Assembly: GCA_964586425.1 (NCBI GenBank) | Contig: CAZPHI010000050.1 | Coordinates: 1 to 15,022, forward strand | Source: CAZPHI01 sp964586425 | GTDB taxonomy: Bacteria; Bacillota; Clostridia; Lachnospirales; Lachnospiraceae | Length of the DNA stretch: 15,022 nucleotides | Reading direction: 5' to 3' | Shown: positions 1-7,842 of the stretch, one piece after another | How positions within the stretch are numbered: position 1 is the first letter of the stretch | Layout: the number at the start of each line of letters is the position of its first letter | Notes under the pieces: generated by a model | Database searches by the model: none | What the model saw: only the letters and a program-made list of their open reading frames with translations | Told to the model about the DNA's origin: nothing | Made by a program: the position numbers and the translations under genes

Positions 1-31
1 CATTCTTTGTTCCACATTTTGGACAAAACAT
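1..31 (-). CDS. N-terminal start of a zinc-ribbon protein (partial)
   Basis: Only the first ten codons lie in the window. They read MFCPKCGTKN, the CxxC half of a zinc-ribbon knuckle typical of small zinc-ribbon or zinc-ribbon-plus-membrane proteins in Firmicutes. The ATG at 31 is preceded by AGGAGG at 40-45 with an 8-nt spacer, so the start is convincing. The gene runs off the left edge and its full function cannot be judged. It lies downstream of and in the same direction as the ABC-F gene, with about 137 nt between them. Confidence 0.75.
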   Translation of the reverse strand, partial: MFCPKCGTKN

Positions 32-91
32 ATTCTCTTCCTCCTGATTATAAAAATACTTTTTCCGTTAGTAATCGCTTAAATCAAATTA

Positions 92-120
92 ATATTACCA
101 TTATTTTCTACATAATTCAA
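92..120 (-). promoter_or_regulatory. Possible promoter for the zinc-ribbon gene
   Basis: On the minus strand TTGAAT (115-120) and TAATAT (92-97) are separated by 17 nt. Each matches the sigma-70 consensus at about 4 of 6 positions, and the spacing is ideal. The surroundings are very AT-rich, so a chance match is possible. No convincing hairpin terminator follows the ABC-F stop in this gap. Confidence 0.3.
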
Positions 121-168
121 CACATTTTTATTGTAATTAAAAATTGTAATGTATGTAATTTTCCACTT

Positions 169-2001
169 TTATTGCTGATTTGCAATTTTTTCAGCCAAAT
201 CATTAAGGTATACCCATCGATCCATCTTGTCTGATAACTGCGCCTCAGTCATATTCTTCTCTTCCATCAGGTCATTAAGTTTGCTATACTGCGTTGCTGA
301 TTCAGCAATCTTTGCATCAAGTTCTTCTATCTTGTTTTCAAGTGCTGCGATATCCTCATCAATTGTCTCATATTCCTTTTGTTCCATATATGTAAATTTC
401 AGCTTAGTACTTCTATCCTTACAATACTTCTCTTTAGCGCTATTAGCTGTATTTGATGTTGAAACAGCATTTGCATTATATATAGAAGAAACTCCGTCAA
501 TGCTATGTGTTTTTTCATAATAATCTGTGAATCCGCCCTCGTATTGCTGCAACTTTCCATTGCCTTCAAATGCGAATATTCTATCAACAATCCTATCAAG
601 GAAATATCTATCATGCGAAACAGTAATTATAATTCCTGTAAAACGATCCAAATAATCCTCAAGTATCTCGAGCGTCTCAATATCCAAGTCATTAGTCGGC
701 TCATCTAGAATAAGCACATTCGGTGAACTCATAAGCACACTAAGAAGATATAGTCTTCTCTTCTCACCACCGGAAAGCTTTAATATCGGCGTCCACTGCA
801 TCTTCGGAGTAAATAAAAACTTCTCACACATCTGCGATGCTGTAATCTTGCCATCCGCTGTTGTCACATACTCTCCAATATTCTTAACAAATTCAAGAAC
901 GTTAATGTTCTCGTCTTCAATGATATTATCCTGCATGAATGCGCCAATGCGCACGGTTTCACCGATATCCATATATCCAGAATCAGGTGCAAGATTGCCT
1001 GTTATAATCTTAATAAGAGTCGATTTGCCACATCCGTTAGGGCCAATTATGCCGATTCTATCATCACGCAAAAAGATATAATTAAAATCTTTAATCAATA
1101 TTTTACTGTCAAATGCTTTTGTGATATTCACAGCTTCAACTGTCTTTTTGCCGAGTCTGGTTCCAATTGAACTCATCTCCAAGTTCTGTTTTTCAAAGCC
1201 CGCACGTGCCTCACGCGACTTCGCTTTCATATCCTCAAACCTGTCAATTCGAGCCTGTTGCTTTGTAGAACGTGCTTGGCAACCTCTCATAATCCACTGA
1301 AGCTCAGTTCTAAGAATATTGGTTCTTTTACGTTCTGTTGCCTGCTCAATATCTTCACGTTCTGTCTTAAGAGTCAAATACCCTGAATAATTAGTGTCAT
1401 AGCTGTAGAGATTACCTTTATCAAGTTCTACAATTCTATTAGTTACATTATCAAGAAAGTACCTGTCATGTGTTACCATGATTAACTGACCCTTGAATTT
1501 CTTAATGAATTGTTCTAACCAGATTACCATATCATTATCAAGATGATTCGTCGGCTCATCCAATATCAATATCTCTGCAGGCTCTATCAAAGTCTGTGCT
1601 AAGGCAACTCTTTTCTTCTGTCCTCCTGACATATTCATAATGTCCATCTCAAAATCAGTAATACCAAGTTTATTAAGTATATTTTTAGCAGAGCTTATCG
1701 CCGTCTCTTTAGAGGTATTAGAATTACGTACACCCTTAACAACATAGTCTATAATATTCTCATTATCCTCAAATGCAGGAGTCTGGCACAGATACGCAAC
1801 TGTCACATTGGCGCCTTTTACTACCTTACCTTCATCAGGTTCTTCGAGGCCTGCAATAATCTTGAGAAGTGTTGACTTACCAGTTCCGTTAACACCGACA
1901 ATACCTATTTTATCCCCTTTATTAATTCCCAACGTTATATTATCAAACAGTACTCTGTCTCCAAAGCCTTTAGTTACTTTTTCTACATTTAATATATTCA
2001 C
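169..2001 (-). CDS. ABC-F family ATPase, Uup-like
   Basis: A soluble protein with two ABC ATPase domains and no membrane segments, of the ABC-F class that acts on ribosomes or nucleic acid rather than in transport. I chose the GTG start at 2001 (610 aa): GGAG (2008-2011) lies 6 nt before it, whereas the in-frame ATG at 2013 overlaps that site. In GTG numbering, domain 1 has Walker A GVNGTGKST (36-44), signature MSGGQ (about 124) and Walker B LILDEP (about 145). Domain 2 has GPNGCGKST (320-328), LSGGE (about 409) and LILDEP (about 431). The charged inter-domain linker (about 205-275) is where ABC-F proteins contact tRNA. A Ser/Asn-rich stretch leads to a C-terminal coiled coil (about 540-605) like the Uup C-terminal domain. 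Both catalytic sites look intact. Uup-like is the best guess; a resistance-type ABC-F is less likely but cannot be excluded. Confidence 0.9.
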   Translation of the reverse strand: MNILNVEKVTKGFGDRVLFDNITLGINKGDKIGIVGVNGTGKSTLLKIIAGLEEPDEGKVVKGANVTVAYLCQTPAFEDNENIIDYVVKGVRNSNTSKETAISSAKNILNKLGITDFEMDIMNMSGGQKKRVALAQTLIEPAEILILDEPTNHLDNDMVIWLEQFIKKFKGQLIMVTHDRYFLDNVTNRIVELDKGNLYSYDTNYSGYLTLKTEREDIEQATERKRTNILRTELQWIMRGCQARSTKQQARIDRFEDMKAKSREARAGFEKQNLEMSSIGTRLGKKTVEAVNITKAFDSKILIKDFNYIFLRDDRIGIIGPNGCGKSTLIKIITGNLAPDSGYMDIGETVRIGAFMQDNIIEDENINVLEFVKNIGEYVTTADGKITASQMCEKFLFTPKMQWTPILKLSGGEKRRLYLLSVLMSSPNVLILDEPTNDLDIETLEILEDYLDRFTGIIITVSHDRYFLDRIVDRIFAFEGNGKLQQYEGGFTDYYEKTHSIDGVSSIYNANAVSTSNTANSAKEKYCKDRSTKLKFTYMEQKEYETIDEDIAALENKIEELDAKIAESATQYSKLNDLMEEKNMTEAQLSDKMDRWVYLNDLAEKIANQQ

Positions 2002-2007
2002 AACAAA

Positions 2008-2011
2008 CTCC
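2008..2011 (-). promoter_or_regulatory. Ribosome binding site that decides the ABC-F GTG start
   Basis: GGAG on the minus strand with 6 nt to a GTG codon at 2001. The in-frame ATG at 2013 includes part of this motif and has no ribosome binding site of its own. Confidence 0.7.
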
Positions 2012-2038
2012 ATTCATACTTTTTTAGCAATATCTTCA

Positions 2039-2067
2039 ATTATATAAGCATTTTACTGATTTGTATA
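2039..2067 (-). promoter_or_regulatory. Candidate promoter for the ABC-F gene
   Basis: Minus-strand TATACA (2062-2067), a 17-nt spacer and a perfect TATAAT (2039-2044). This would start transcription near 2032, about 30 nt before the GTG. Confidence 0.5.
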
Positions 2068-2097
2068 GATTTTATCTTTTTTTCTTTAAATTATTAT

Positions 2098-2126
2098 TTG
2101 CCTGCTATATTGTTTTAATGTATAAT
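2098..2126 (+). promoter_or_regulatory. Candidate promoter for the methyltransferase gene
   Basis: TTGCCT (2098-2103), a 17-nt spacer and a perfect TATAAT (2121-2126), about 55 nt before the ATG at 2182. Together with the minus-strand promoter at 2039-2067 it forms a divergent promoter region. Confidence 0.55.
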
Positions 2127-2181
2127 CAACATATTAAGGAACTAGATGTTTGATACTATATACTTAATTTGGAGGAATATT

Positions 2182-3063
2182 ATGTGGATTGCAGATAACT
2201 GGAAAGATTACCAGGTAATAGATACATCATGTGGCGAAAAGCTAGAAAGCTGGGGTGGATACATTCTTGTAAGACCGGACCCACAGGTTATATGGGACAC
2301 ACCAAAGTCTGAAAAGGGCTGGAAGAAGATGAACGGACATTATCACAGAAGTGCTAAAGGTGGTGGCGAATGGGAATTCTTTGACCTTCCACAGCAATGG
2401 AGTATCAATTATAAGAGCCCATCTTTTGAACAAATGCTTACATTCAACCTAAAGCCATTCAGCTTTAAGCACACAGGTCTTTTCCCTGAACAGGCCGCTA
2501 ACTGAGATTGGTTTGGCAAAAAGATAGCAGAAGCTAAGAGACCAATTAAAGTTCTTAACCTATTCGCTTATACAGGTGGTGCTACGCTTGCTTGTGCAGC
2601 TGCCGGTGCTTCAGTTACACATGTTGACGCATCAAAAGGCATGGTTAATTGGGCAAAAGAGAATGCTGCATCATCCAATCTTTCGGATAAACCTATTCGT
2701 TGGATTGTTGATGATTGTGTCAAATTCGTTGAACGTGAAATCCGTCGTGGCAATCACTATGATGCTATTATCATGGATCCACCTTCTTATGGAAGAGGTC
2801 CAAAGGGCGAGATATGGAAAATCGAAGAAGCCATTCATCCATTGGTAAAATTATGTGCGCAGTTGCTTTCAGATGAACCTCTTTTCTTCCTTATTAATTC
2901 ATACACAACTGGACTTGCACCATCAGTCCTCACATATATGCTTGCAACTGAATTAAAGAAATTCAACGGACACGTCGAATCTGACGAAGTTGGACTTCCA
3001 GTTACATCCAATGGACTTGTACTTCCATGTGGAGCATCCGGTCGTTGGAGTAGTTCAAAATAG
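2182..3063 (+). pseudogene. Class I SAM-dependent methyltransferase (COG1092 type) interrupted by in-frame TGA
   Basis: The frame starts at ATG 2182, preceded by GGAGGA (2171-2176, 5-nt spacer), not at the ATG at 2146. It runs to TAG at 3061-3063, which would give 293 residues, but codon 108 (2503-2505) is TGA. Homologous sequence continues in the same frame on both sides: GLFPEQAAN before it and DWFGKK after it. In this family that position is normally Trp (..PEQAxNWDW..), so TGG to TGA is the simplest event. Motif I (VLNLFAYTGGAT) binds SAM and DPPSYGRG is the active-site motif IV of RlmI/RlmK-like RNA methyltransferases. The C-terminal end (LPVTSNGLVLPCG) looks complete. The break removes the whole SAM-binding domain from the first product. 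Possible explanations are a recent nonsense mutation, read-through or a sequencing error. The RNA target is unknown. Confidence 0.85.
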
Positions 3064-3068
3064 CTGCT

Positions 3069-3106
3069 GGCTATGTTGTCGGCTATGTTGTTTGGCTATG
3101 TTGTTT
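3069..3106 (+). repeat. Short tandem repeat, GGCTATGTTGT(TT) x3
   Basis: Three head-to-tail copies of GGCTATGTTGT, spaced 12 and 13 nt apart (starting at 3069, 3081 and 3094), directly after the methyltransferase stop. The second and third copies are identical over 13 nt. No coding role is evident. Confidence 0.8.
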
Positions 3107-3109
3107 GGC

Positions 3110-3152
3110 AAAAAGGCAAGGGACGCGATATTTCTTCTCCCTTGCCTTTTTT
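3110..3152 (+). terminator. Rho-independent terminator, repeat copy 1 (probably bidirectional)
   Basis: The perfect stem AAGGCAAGGG (3113-3122) with CCCTTGCCTT (3139-3148) extends into flanking A and T runs, giving about 13 bp, with a 16-nt loop. The T run follows on the plus strand. The A run on the left supplies a T run for minus-strand transcripts, so this copy could stop both the methyltransferase and the transporter mRNAs. Confidence 0.8.
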
Positions 3153-3184
3153 CTTCCTTCAAGCTTAGTCATCATACTTCATCT

Positions 3185-3224
3185 AAGGCAAGAGGCTTGT
3201 TTTTTCTTCTCCCTTGCCTTTTTT
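3185..3224 (+). terminator. Terminator-like hairpin, repeat copy 2
   Basis: Left arm AAGGCAAGAG (3185-3194) pairs with CCCTTGCCTT (3211-3220) with one mismatch, followed by a T run to 3224. It is a weaker duplicate of the hairpin at 3110-3152. Confidence 0.65.
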
Positions 3225-3256
3225 CTTCCTTCAAGCTTAGTCATCATACTTCGTTT

Positions 3257-3296
3257 AAGGCAAAGGGCTTGCTTTTTCTTCTCCCTTGCCTTTTTT
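3257..3296 (+). terminator. Terminator-like hairpin, repeat copy 3
   Basis: Left arm AAGGCAAAGGG (3257-3267) pairs with CCCTTGCCTT (3283-3292) with a one-base bulge or mismatch, followed by a T run to 3296. Confidence 0.65.
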
Positions 3297-3308
3297 CTGC
3301 CTTCATCC

Positions 3309-3343
3309 GCCAGCCATCAGCCAAGCCGCCAGCCAGCCATCCA
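3309..3343. repeat. CAGCC/GCCAGCC low-complexity tract
   Basis: An irregular cluster of GCCAGCC and CAGCCA words fills the gap between the third 72-bp unit and the stop of the downstream transporter. Its GC content is well above the surroundings. It has no visible coding role and may be the junction of a past rearrangement. Confidence 0.6.
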
Positions 3344-3344
3344 C

Positions 3345-5063
3345 CTATATCTCAACAAATTCATCCGCTCTATCAAGTGTTGACAATCTATGAGCTATCA
3401 TAATTGTTGTTCTATCCTTCATAAGATTATCCAACGCCTCATTAACCAATCGTTCTGACTCATTATCTAAGGCCGAGGTAGCCTCATCTAGAATTAGAAT
3501 TGGAGCATTTTTAAGAATTGCTCTGGCAATCGCAATACGCTGTTTCTCACCGCCCGAAAGCTTATTACCCCTTTCACCAGCAATTGTATCATAACCTTTT
3601 TCCTGCTTCATAATAAAATCATGTGCATTAGCTGCCTTTGCTGCTGCCACAATTTCATCTTTGGTAGCTCCCGGACGTCCAAATGCTATATTTTGCTCAA
3701 TGCTGACATCATACAGATATGGTTCCTGAGGAACATAACCAATAAGCTCACGCAGCTCCGTCAATTTGTACTCCGACATAGCCTTTCCAGCGATCGAGAT
3801 TCTACCACTTTCAATAGGATATAATCCAAGCAATAACTTGGCAATTGTACTCTTTCCTTTGCCCGATTCACCCTTTAATGCTACCGTCTGTCCTTTCTTA
3901 ATGTCCATCGAAAAACCTTTGAGAATCTTGTTCTCTCCATCATAAGAGAAATCAACATCTTCAAGGACAATGTAACCATCCTTTGATGCTTTGCCAATGC
4001 CGGCATAACGTTCCGGTTCCTCCGGCAAATCAAGAAATTCAAACACACGCTCTGCATTAACAAGATAGTTTGCCATCGATGGAATATATATTCCAATCTG
4101 TAAGAAATTCCAGCTCATAGAACCATACATAATATAAACAGCTGCAAGCTTATCTATTGTTGTGATGCCTATACTTACAAAGAATATACCAATTGCAATA
4201 AATATGAGCGATGCGACCAAATCAAAGCACTGGTTCAAGCCCTCAAGGCCTGCTGATAACACATTCATCTTCTTCTGTTGCTTTAAAAATGCTTGATTTC
4301 CGGTTACATACTTATCAACCATCTCCTCCTCAAGGTCAAACATCTTCACCTGCTCAATGCCAGCTATGATATTACTCAATCTCTCAGTAAGTGACATATG
4401 CGAATCAGACATTGTTCCACTAACCTTCTTCATTGGCTTTATAAAGATGGCATTAACTACAAGCGTAAGCGCACATGTAATAACAAGGCATAATGTTACC
4501 TGCCATGACAATATAAACATTGGAATCAGATAGAATATAACCATCAAAAAAGGCATCAGAACTCTTCTAAAACGTGAACCATAGATTCCCTGAGCCCTTT
4601 CCTCGTCGTATACAATTTTAGACATAAAGTCGCCACTGTGAGTATTCTCATAATAATCATATGGAAGTCTCATTGCCTTGCCGAATACAGTCTTCTGAAG
4701 ATTAGCTCCGCCCTTCTTAGCCTCAAGTGTATAGATAATATAACCTACCTGATATAAAAGAAGCACACCGATTCCTTCAAGCACATTAATGAATACCTCA
4801 CGCCAAAGATTACTTGCATCTCCAATCTGAATCATATTAATTATTTCTTTTAATAAGAATGCCGTTATTATTCCAAAGCCTGTCATTGCAATACTCATAA
4901 TCACAATCGCAAACAGATATGCAAAGAAGCCCTTCTTCATCATTCCCATCAGACGAATAAGTGTTGAAATCTTGCTTTTCTTCTTGTTCTTTTTTTCACC
5001 GTCTCTGCCATTATTCTGATAAGCATCGCAGCATTCATATATTAACGCTTCACTAATTCCCAT
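3345..5063 (-). CDS. ABC exporter half-transporter, permease-ATPase fusion (second gene, short C-terminus)
   Basis: A membrane exporter half with an N-terminal six-helix transmembrane region (about 40-325) followed by an ATPase domain. Visible motifs from the ATG at 5063 (572 aa) are Walker A GESGKGKST (about 398), LSGGEKQR (about 502), Walker B LILDE (about 523) with its catalytic Glu, and the switch His in AHRLST (about 558). The ATG at 5063 is preferred over the GTG at 5069 because GGAGG lies 9 nt upstream of it but only 3 nt before the GTG. The start overlaps the previous gene's stop by 11 nt, and its ribosome binding site lies inside that gene, so the two are translationally coupled and probably form a heterodimer. 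The protein stops about 14 residues after the switch His, whereas its partner continues for about 52. The missing end borders the repeat region. All catalytic motifs remain, so it may still work. The substrate is unknown. Confidence 0.9.
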   Translation of the reverse strand: MGISEALIYECCDAYQNNGRDGEKKNKKKSKISTLIRLMGMMKKGFFAYLFAIVIMSIAMTGFGIITAFLLKEIINMIQIGDASNLWREVFINVLEGIGVLLLYQVGYIIYTLEAKKGGANLQKTVFGKAMRLPYDYYENTHSGDFMSKIVYDEERAQGIYGSRFRRVLMPFLMVIFYLIPMFILSWQVTLCLVITCALTLVVNAIFIKPMKKVSGTMSDSHMSLTERLSNIIAGIEQVKMFDLEEEMVDKYVTGNQAFLKQQKKMNVLSAGLEGLNQCFDLVASLIFIAIGIFFVSIGITTIDKLAAVYIMYGSMSWNFLQIGIYIPSMANYLVNAERVFEFLDLPEEPERYAGIGKASKDGYIVLEDVDFSYDGENKILKGFSMDIKKGQTVALKGESGKGKSTIAKLLLGLYPIESGRISIAGKAMSEYKLTELRELIGYVPQEPYLYDVSIEQNIAFGRPGATKDEIVAAAKAANAHDFIMKQEKGYDTIAGERGNKLSGGEKQRIAIARAILKNAPILILDEATSALDNESERLVNEALDNLMKDRTTIMIAHRLSTLDRADEFVEI

Positions 5064-6786
5064 TCTCACTCACCTCCATCTGACTTTCTTTTGTATACAA
5101 TCCTCTATATATTCCATTCATATTAAGTAACTCTTCATGTGAACCACTCTCAGCAATTCGACCATTGTCAAATACCAGAATCTTATCAGCATTCTCAATT
5201 GTACTCAGTCTGTGAGCAATCGTAACAACAGTTTTTCCCTCAGATATTCTATCAAGTGCCTGCTGTATAAGACGTTCCGTCCCAACATCCACTGCAGAAG
5301 TAGGTTCATCAAGCAACAGAATCGGCGCATTCTTAAGAAATGCTCTTGCAATTGAAATTCTCTGCCTTTGTCCACCTGAAAGCTTAACTCCACGCTCGCC
5401 AACGAATGTGTCATATCCATCAGGAAGTGTCTCTATGAATTCATCTATATTAGCATAACGACACGCTTCTTTTACCTCTGCAATCGTAGCGCCAGGTCTT
5501 CCATATGCAACATTCACTGCAATTGAATCCGGAAACAGATATACATTCTGTGAAACCAATGCAAAATTCTTACGAAGTTCCCTTACATCCCAGTCCTTAT
5601 AATCATGACCAAAGAGCTTGTAGCTTCCACTCTGTGGAAGATAGAATCCACACATAATTCTAAAAACTGTAGACTTTCCACCACCCGAGCTGCCAACTAA
5701 CGCTGTATTCTTGCCCATCTCGATTTCAAGATTCAAATCAGAGAATATTGTACGTTCGCCATCATAAGAGAAATTGATGTGCTCCATAGTTATTGCAGGT
5801 TTGGATGCATCTGGTGTATATGTATTAGTTCCACTAACCTCGTCTGGCTGGTTAACAATATCATTAATTCTTCTAAAAGATACTGACTGCTCACGAACAG
5901 CATTAATCATACTTGGTATCTCACCTAACGGATGTACCATTCTATCTAACAGAATAGAGAATGCAAGCAATGCTCCCAATGACATCTTACCGCCAAACAC
6001 CTCATACATAGCAAATACATAGCATACAATCTTCGGAATCCATCTTATGATATTACCAAGAACTAATGAAACAGAACCCACAAGTGTTCTTGTATATTCA
6101 TTCTTAAGAATCGAATCCACTACAGTTCCAATTCTTACGTTCATCTTCTCATATAGGTTATATGTCCTTCCAACAATCATTCCATTGAACGCATCGAGTG
6201 TTGTATTCTCTAAATCATCATAAAGTCCTCTTCTCTTTCCAGATAACTTACCAAGCTTCTTTGATGCTACATTCGCAAGCCACATAAGTAGTGGATAACA
6301 TATTACAGTCACCAAGAATAATCTATAATCAAGTATTATTATATATATTCCAACAGTTATAACCGTAATTATATTCATTGCAAACTGTGGAATAATCTCA
6401 GAGAACAATTCCTCAATCAAGAACACATCCGATATCAGTTTATTCATGATTGTACCTGTTCCATTACTGTCAAAATAGCTGTATTGCAGCTTAGCAAGTT
6501 TCTTTGTCGTTATATTCTTAATATCAGTCTGTACATTCACACTAAAAGTTGTCTGAAAATAGCTTTTGAAAAATGCTGCAGTCGTTCCAATCAGTGTAAG
6601 CCATACAAATGGCAGCACAAGGTTCATTAGGTCAACAGCATTTCCACCAAAAAGACTGTCTGTAGCAAGTGAAATACGATTGCTTCCATTAACGATTGTC
6701 TGCGTCAATATGTATGTCATTATTATATATCCCGCGAAAAATCCCCAGTTCTTCTTAACCGGAGTAAGTAATTTGTTATTTTTCAT
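5053..6786 (-). CDS. ABC exporter half-transporter, permease-ATPase fusion (first gene)
   Basis: 577 aa, with several hydrophobic helices in the first 300 residues and a complete ATPase domain: Walker A GSSGGGKST (365), signature LSGGQRQR (about 469), Walker B LLLDE (about 490), D-loop SAVD and switch His in AHRLST (525). The start ATG at 6786 follows GGGAGG with a short 4-nt spacer. Both this subunit and the next have canonical ATPase motifs, so neither site of the likely heterodimer looks degenerate. The C-terminus (..DNGRIAESGSHEELL..) is full length, unlike that of its partner. An AraC-type regulator lies divergently upstream, the common arrangement for an inducible exporter pair. Drug, peptide or metallophore export are all possible; the sequence does not decide. 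Confidence 0.92.
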   Translation of the reverse strand: MKNNKLLTPVKKNWGFFAGYIIMTYILTQTIVNGSNRISLATDSLFGGNAVDLMNLVLPFVWLTLIGTTAAFFKSYFQTTFSVNVQTDIKNITTKKLAKLQYSYFDSNGTGTIMNKLISDVFLIEELFSEIIPQFAMNIITVITVGIYIIILDYRLFLVTVICYPLLMWLANVASKKLGKLSGKRRGLYDDLENTTLDAFNGMIVGRTYNLYEKMNVRIGTVVDSILKNEYTRTLVGSVSLVLGNIIRWIPKIVCYVFAMYEVFGGKMSLGALLAFSILLDRMVHPLGEIPSMINAVREQSVSFRRINDIVNQPDEVSGTNTYTPDASKPAITMEHINFSYDGERTIFSDLNLEIEMGKNTALVGSSGGGKSTVFRIMCGFYLPQSGSYKLFGHDYKDWDVRELRKNFALVSQNVYLFPDSIAVNVAYGRPGATIAEVKEACRYANIDEFIETLPDGYDTFVGERGVKLSGGQRQRISIARAFLKNAPILLLDEPTSAVDVGTERLIQQALDRISEGKTVVTIAHRLSTIENADKILVFDNGRIAESGSHEELLNMNGIYRGLYTKESQMEVSENGN

Positions 6787-6870
6787 ATGGCCTCCCTTAT
6801 TACATTTAATTTAGTGTTATTATTGTAATACATATTAATATAATTTTCTTCCAAATTAGCGACTTTTTCA

Positions 6871-6898
6871 TTGAATTATATCAATTATTTGATATAAT
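6871..6898 (+). promoter_or_regulatory. Candidate promoter of the AraC-family regulator gene
   Basis: TTGAAT (6871-6876), a 16-nt spacer and a perfect TATAAT (6893-6898), about 67 nt before the ATG. It overlaps the palindrome at 6874-6899. I could not find an equally good promoter for the exporter operon on the opposite strand. Confidence 0.55.
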
Positions 6899-6899
6899 T
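6874..6899. promoter_or_regulatory. 26-bp palindrome between the exporter operon and the AraC gene
   Basis: AATTATATCAA (6874-6884) and TTGATATAATT (6889-6899) are perfect inverted repeats of 11 bp with a 4-nt centre. The palindrome covers the spacer and -10 box of the AraC promoter, so a bound protein would block or remodel it. A regulator site is inferred from position and symmetry only. Confidence 0.55.
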
Positions 6900-6920
6900 A
6901 TTCATATGACTATATTTATA

Positions 6921-6940
6921 ATTATATACAATTATATAAT
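6921..6940. promoter_or_regulatory. Second palindrome upstream of the AraC gene
   Basis: ATTATATA (6921-6928) and TATATAAT (6933-6940) are perfect 8-bp inverted repeats, again with a 4-nt centre. The centre is 44 bp, about four helical turns, from the centre of the 6874-6899 palindrome. The base composition is almost pure AT, so chance is a serious alternative. Confidence 0.3.
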
Positions 6941-6964
6941 ATAGAGAGAGGAAGGAATGTCGAC

Positions 6965-7828
6965 ATGTCAGCACCTATTGCTTCAGGATATAGACTCAAA
7001 GTTGATCACAAAATTAAAGACAGCCAATACAGAATGAAATCAGCCGATATCTACAGGGATTATTATGGCATTGGATTTATGTTCTCTGGTACAAGATTAA
7101 TCATCACTCCCGGTAGAACGCTGGTTGCAAAGCAGGGTGTTATGACTTTCATTGGGAAGGACCTCCATCATAGAACAGCCGCTGCCATGGGTGCCCTTGA
7201 GAATCGCACTCCTTACGAAACCATTGGTGTAAAATTCGATCTAAAAATAGCCGACAAACTTATGAAAGTTGTCGGCTGTGAGAATTTTAATCAATTGTTT
7301 GATGATGTTATTATATATTTTGATGATGATAGTCAGAAGAAAATCATCACCATCCTCAAAGATATTGAAACAGAGTGGAATAATTACAGTGAATTCTCTG
7401 AAGATGTAATTATTTCATTGCTTACAATACTTTTCGTTACTGTTATACGCTGCAGAATTATCGCGCCAAACATCACGCATTCAGTACACAGTGATGCTGA
7501 TTCTCCATTAATTGTAGCACTTAAGTTTTTGGATTCCAACTTCTATAAGAATCCTTCTTTATCAGAAACAGCGCATGCCTGTGGTGTCTCTGAAGCCCAT
7601 CTTTCAAGACTTTTTAGTGAACGCTTAGGCTCAAGTTATTCAACATTCCTTAACGAAGAAAAAATCAACCATGCGCAGCGATTACTGGTTAATACGAATC
7701 TTTCCATGAGTGACATAGCTTATCAGTCAGGATTTACGACCAGCAGTTATTTCTGTGATGTATTCAAAAAAGCAATTGGTGTCTCACCTCTGCAGTTTCG
7801 CAAATGGCATCAATCCAGCTCACAATAG
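6965..7828 (+). CDS. AraC-family transcriptional regulator
   Basis: 287 aa cytoplasmic regulator. Residues about 1-170 form a ligand-sensing region of the cupin-like type found in many AraC proteins, with no motif that names a ligand. Residues about 185-285 are the AraC DNA-binding domain with two helix-turn-helix units: SLSETAHACGVSEAHLSRLF (first) and MSDIAYQSGFTTSSYFCDVF (second), ending in the usual GVSPLQFRKW. The ATG at 6965 follows AGGAAGG with a 9-nt spacer. The gene is divergent from the exporter pair, so it most likely activates that operon and perhaps regulates itself through the palindromes between them. Its stop is only 14 nt from the stop of the convergent HD gene, and no clear terminator separates them. 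Confidence 0.92.
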   Translation: MSAPIASGYRLKVDHKIKDSQYRMKSADIYRDYYGIGFMFSGTRLIITPGRTLVAKQGVMTFIGKDLHHRTAAAMGALENRTPYETIGVKFDLKIADKLMKVVGCENFNQLFDDVIIYFDDDSQKKIITILKDIETEWNNYSEFSEDVIISLLTILFVTVIRCRIIAPNITHSVHSDADSPLIVALKFLDSNFYKNPSLSETAHACGVSEAHLSRLFSERLGSSYSTFLNEEKINHAQRLLVNTNLSMSDIAYQSGFTTSSYFCDVFKKAIGVSPLQFRKWHQSSSQ

Positions 7829-7842
7829 CATATATTACTCAC

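Larger units (their letters stand above)
3113..3305. repeat. 72-bp tandem repeat, two full units and one partial
   Basis: The units begin at 3113, 3185 and 3257, with an exact 72-nt period. Each contains an AAGGCAAG-type left arm, a variable loop, the invariant CCCTTGCC right arm with a T run, and then a shared tail (CTTCCTTCAAGCTTAGTCAT). The third unit loses similarity near 3306. The arms and tails are conserved while the loops differ. The period is divisible by three, which creates long spurious open frames with a 24-residue repeat. Confidence 0.92.

Noticed and set aside
169..2001. Antibiotic-resistance ABC-F assignment
   Set aside because: The C-terminal coiled coil and linker look Uup-like, and nothing in the context points to resistance.
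2146..2181. Earlier methyltransferase start at 2146
   Set aside because: GGAGGA directly precedes the ATG at 2182, and the extra 12 residues contain that site.
2503..2505. Selenocysteine or Trp recoding of TGA
   Set aside because: No downstream hairpin typical of a selenocysteine signal was recognised, the family has Trp rather than Cys here, and TGG is used for Trp in all intact genes. Kept only as a question to test.
3113..3305. CRISPR array
   Set aside because: The units are tandem with related, not unique, spacers and have terminator structure; there are no cas genes.
2990..3403. Long open frames with a 24-residue repeat across the 72-bp units
   Set aside because: The repeat period is divisible by three, so open frames arise automatically; there is no ribosome binding site and the DNA is better explained as repeated terminator hairpins.
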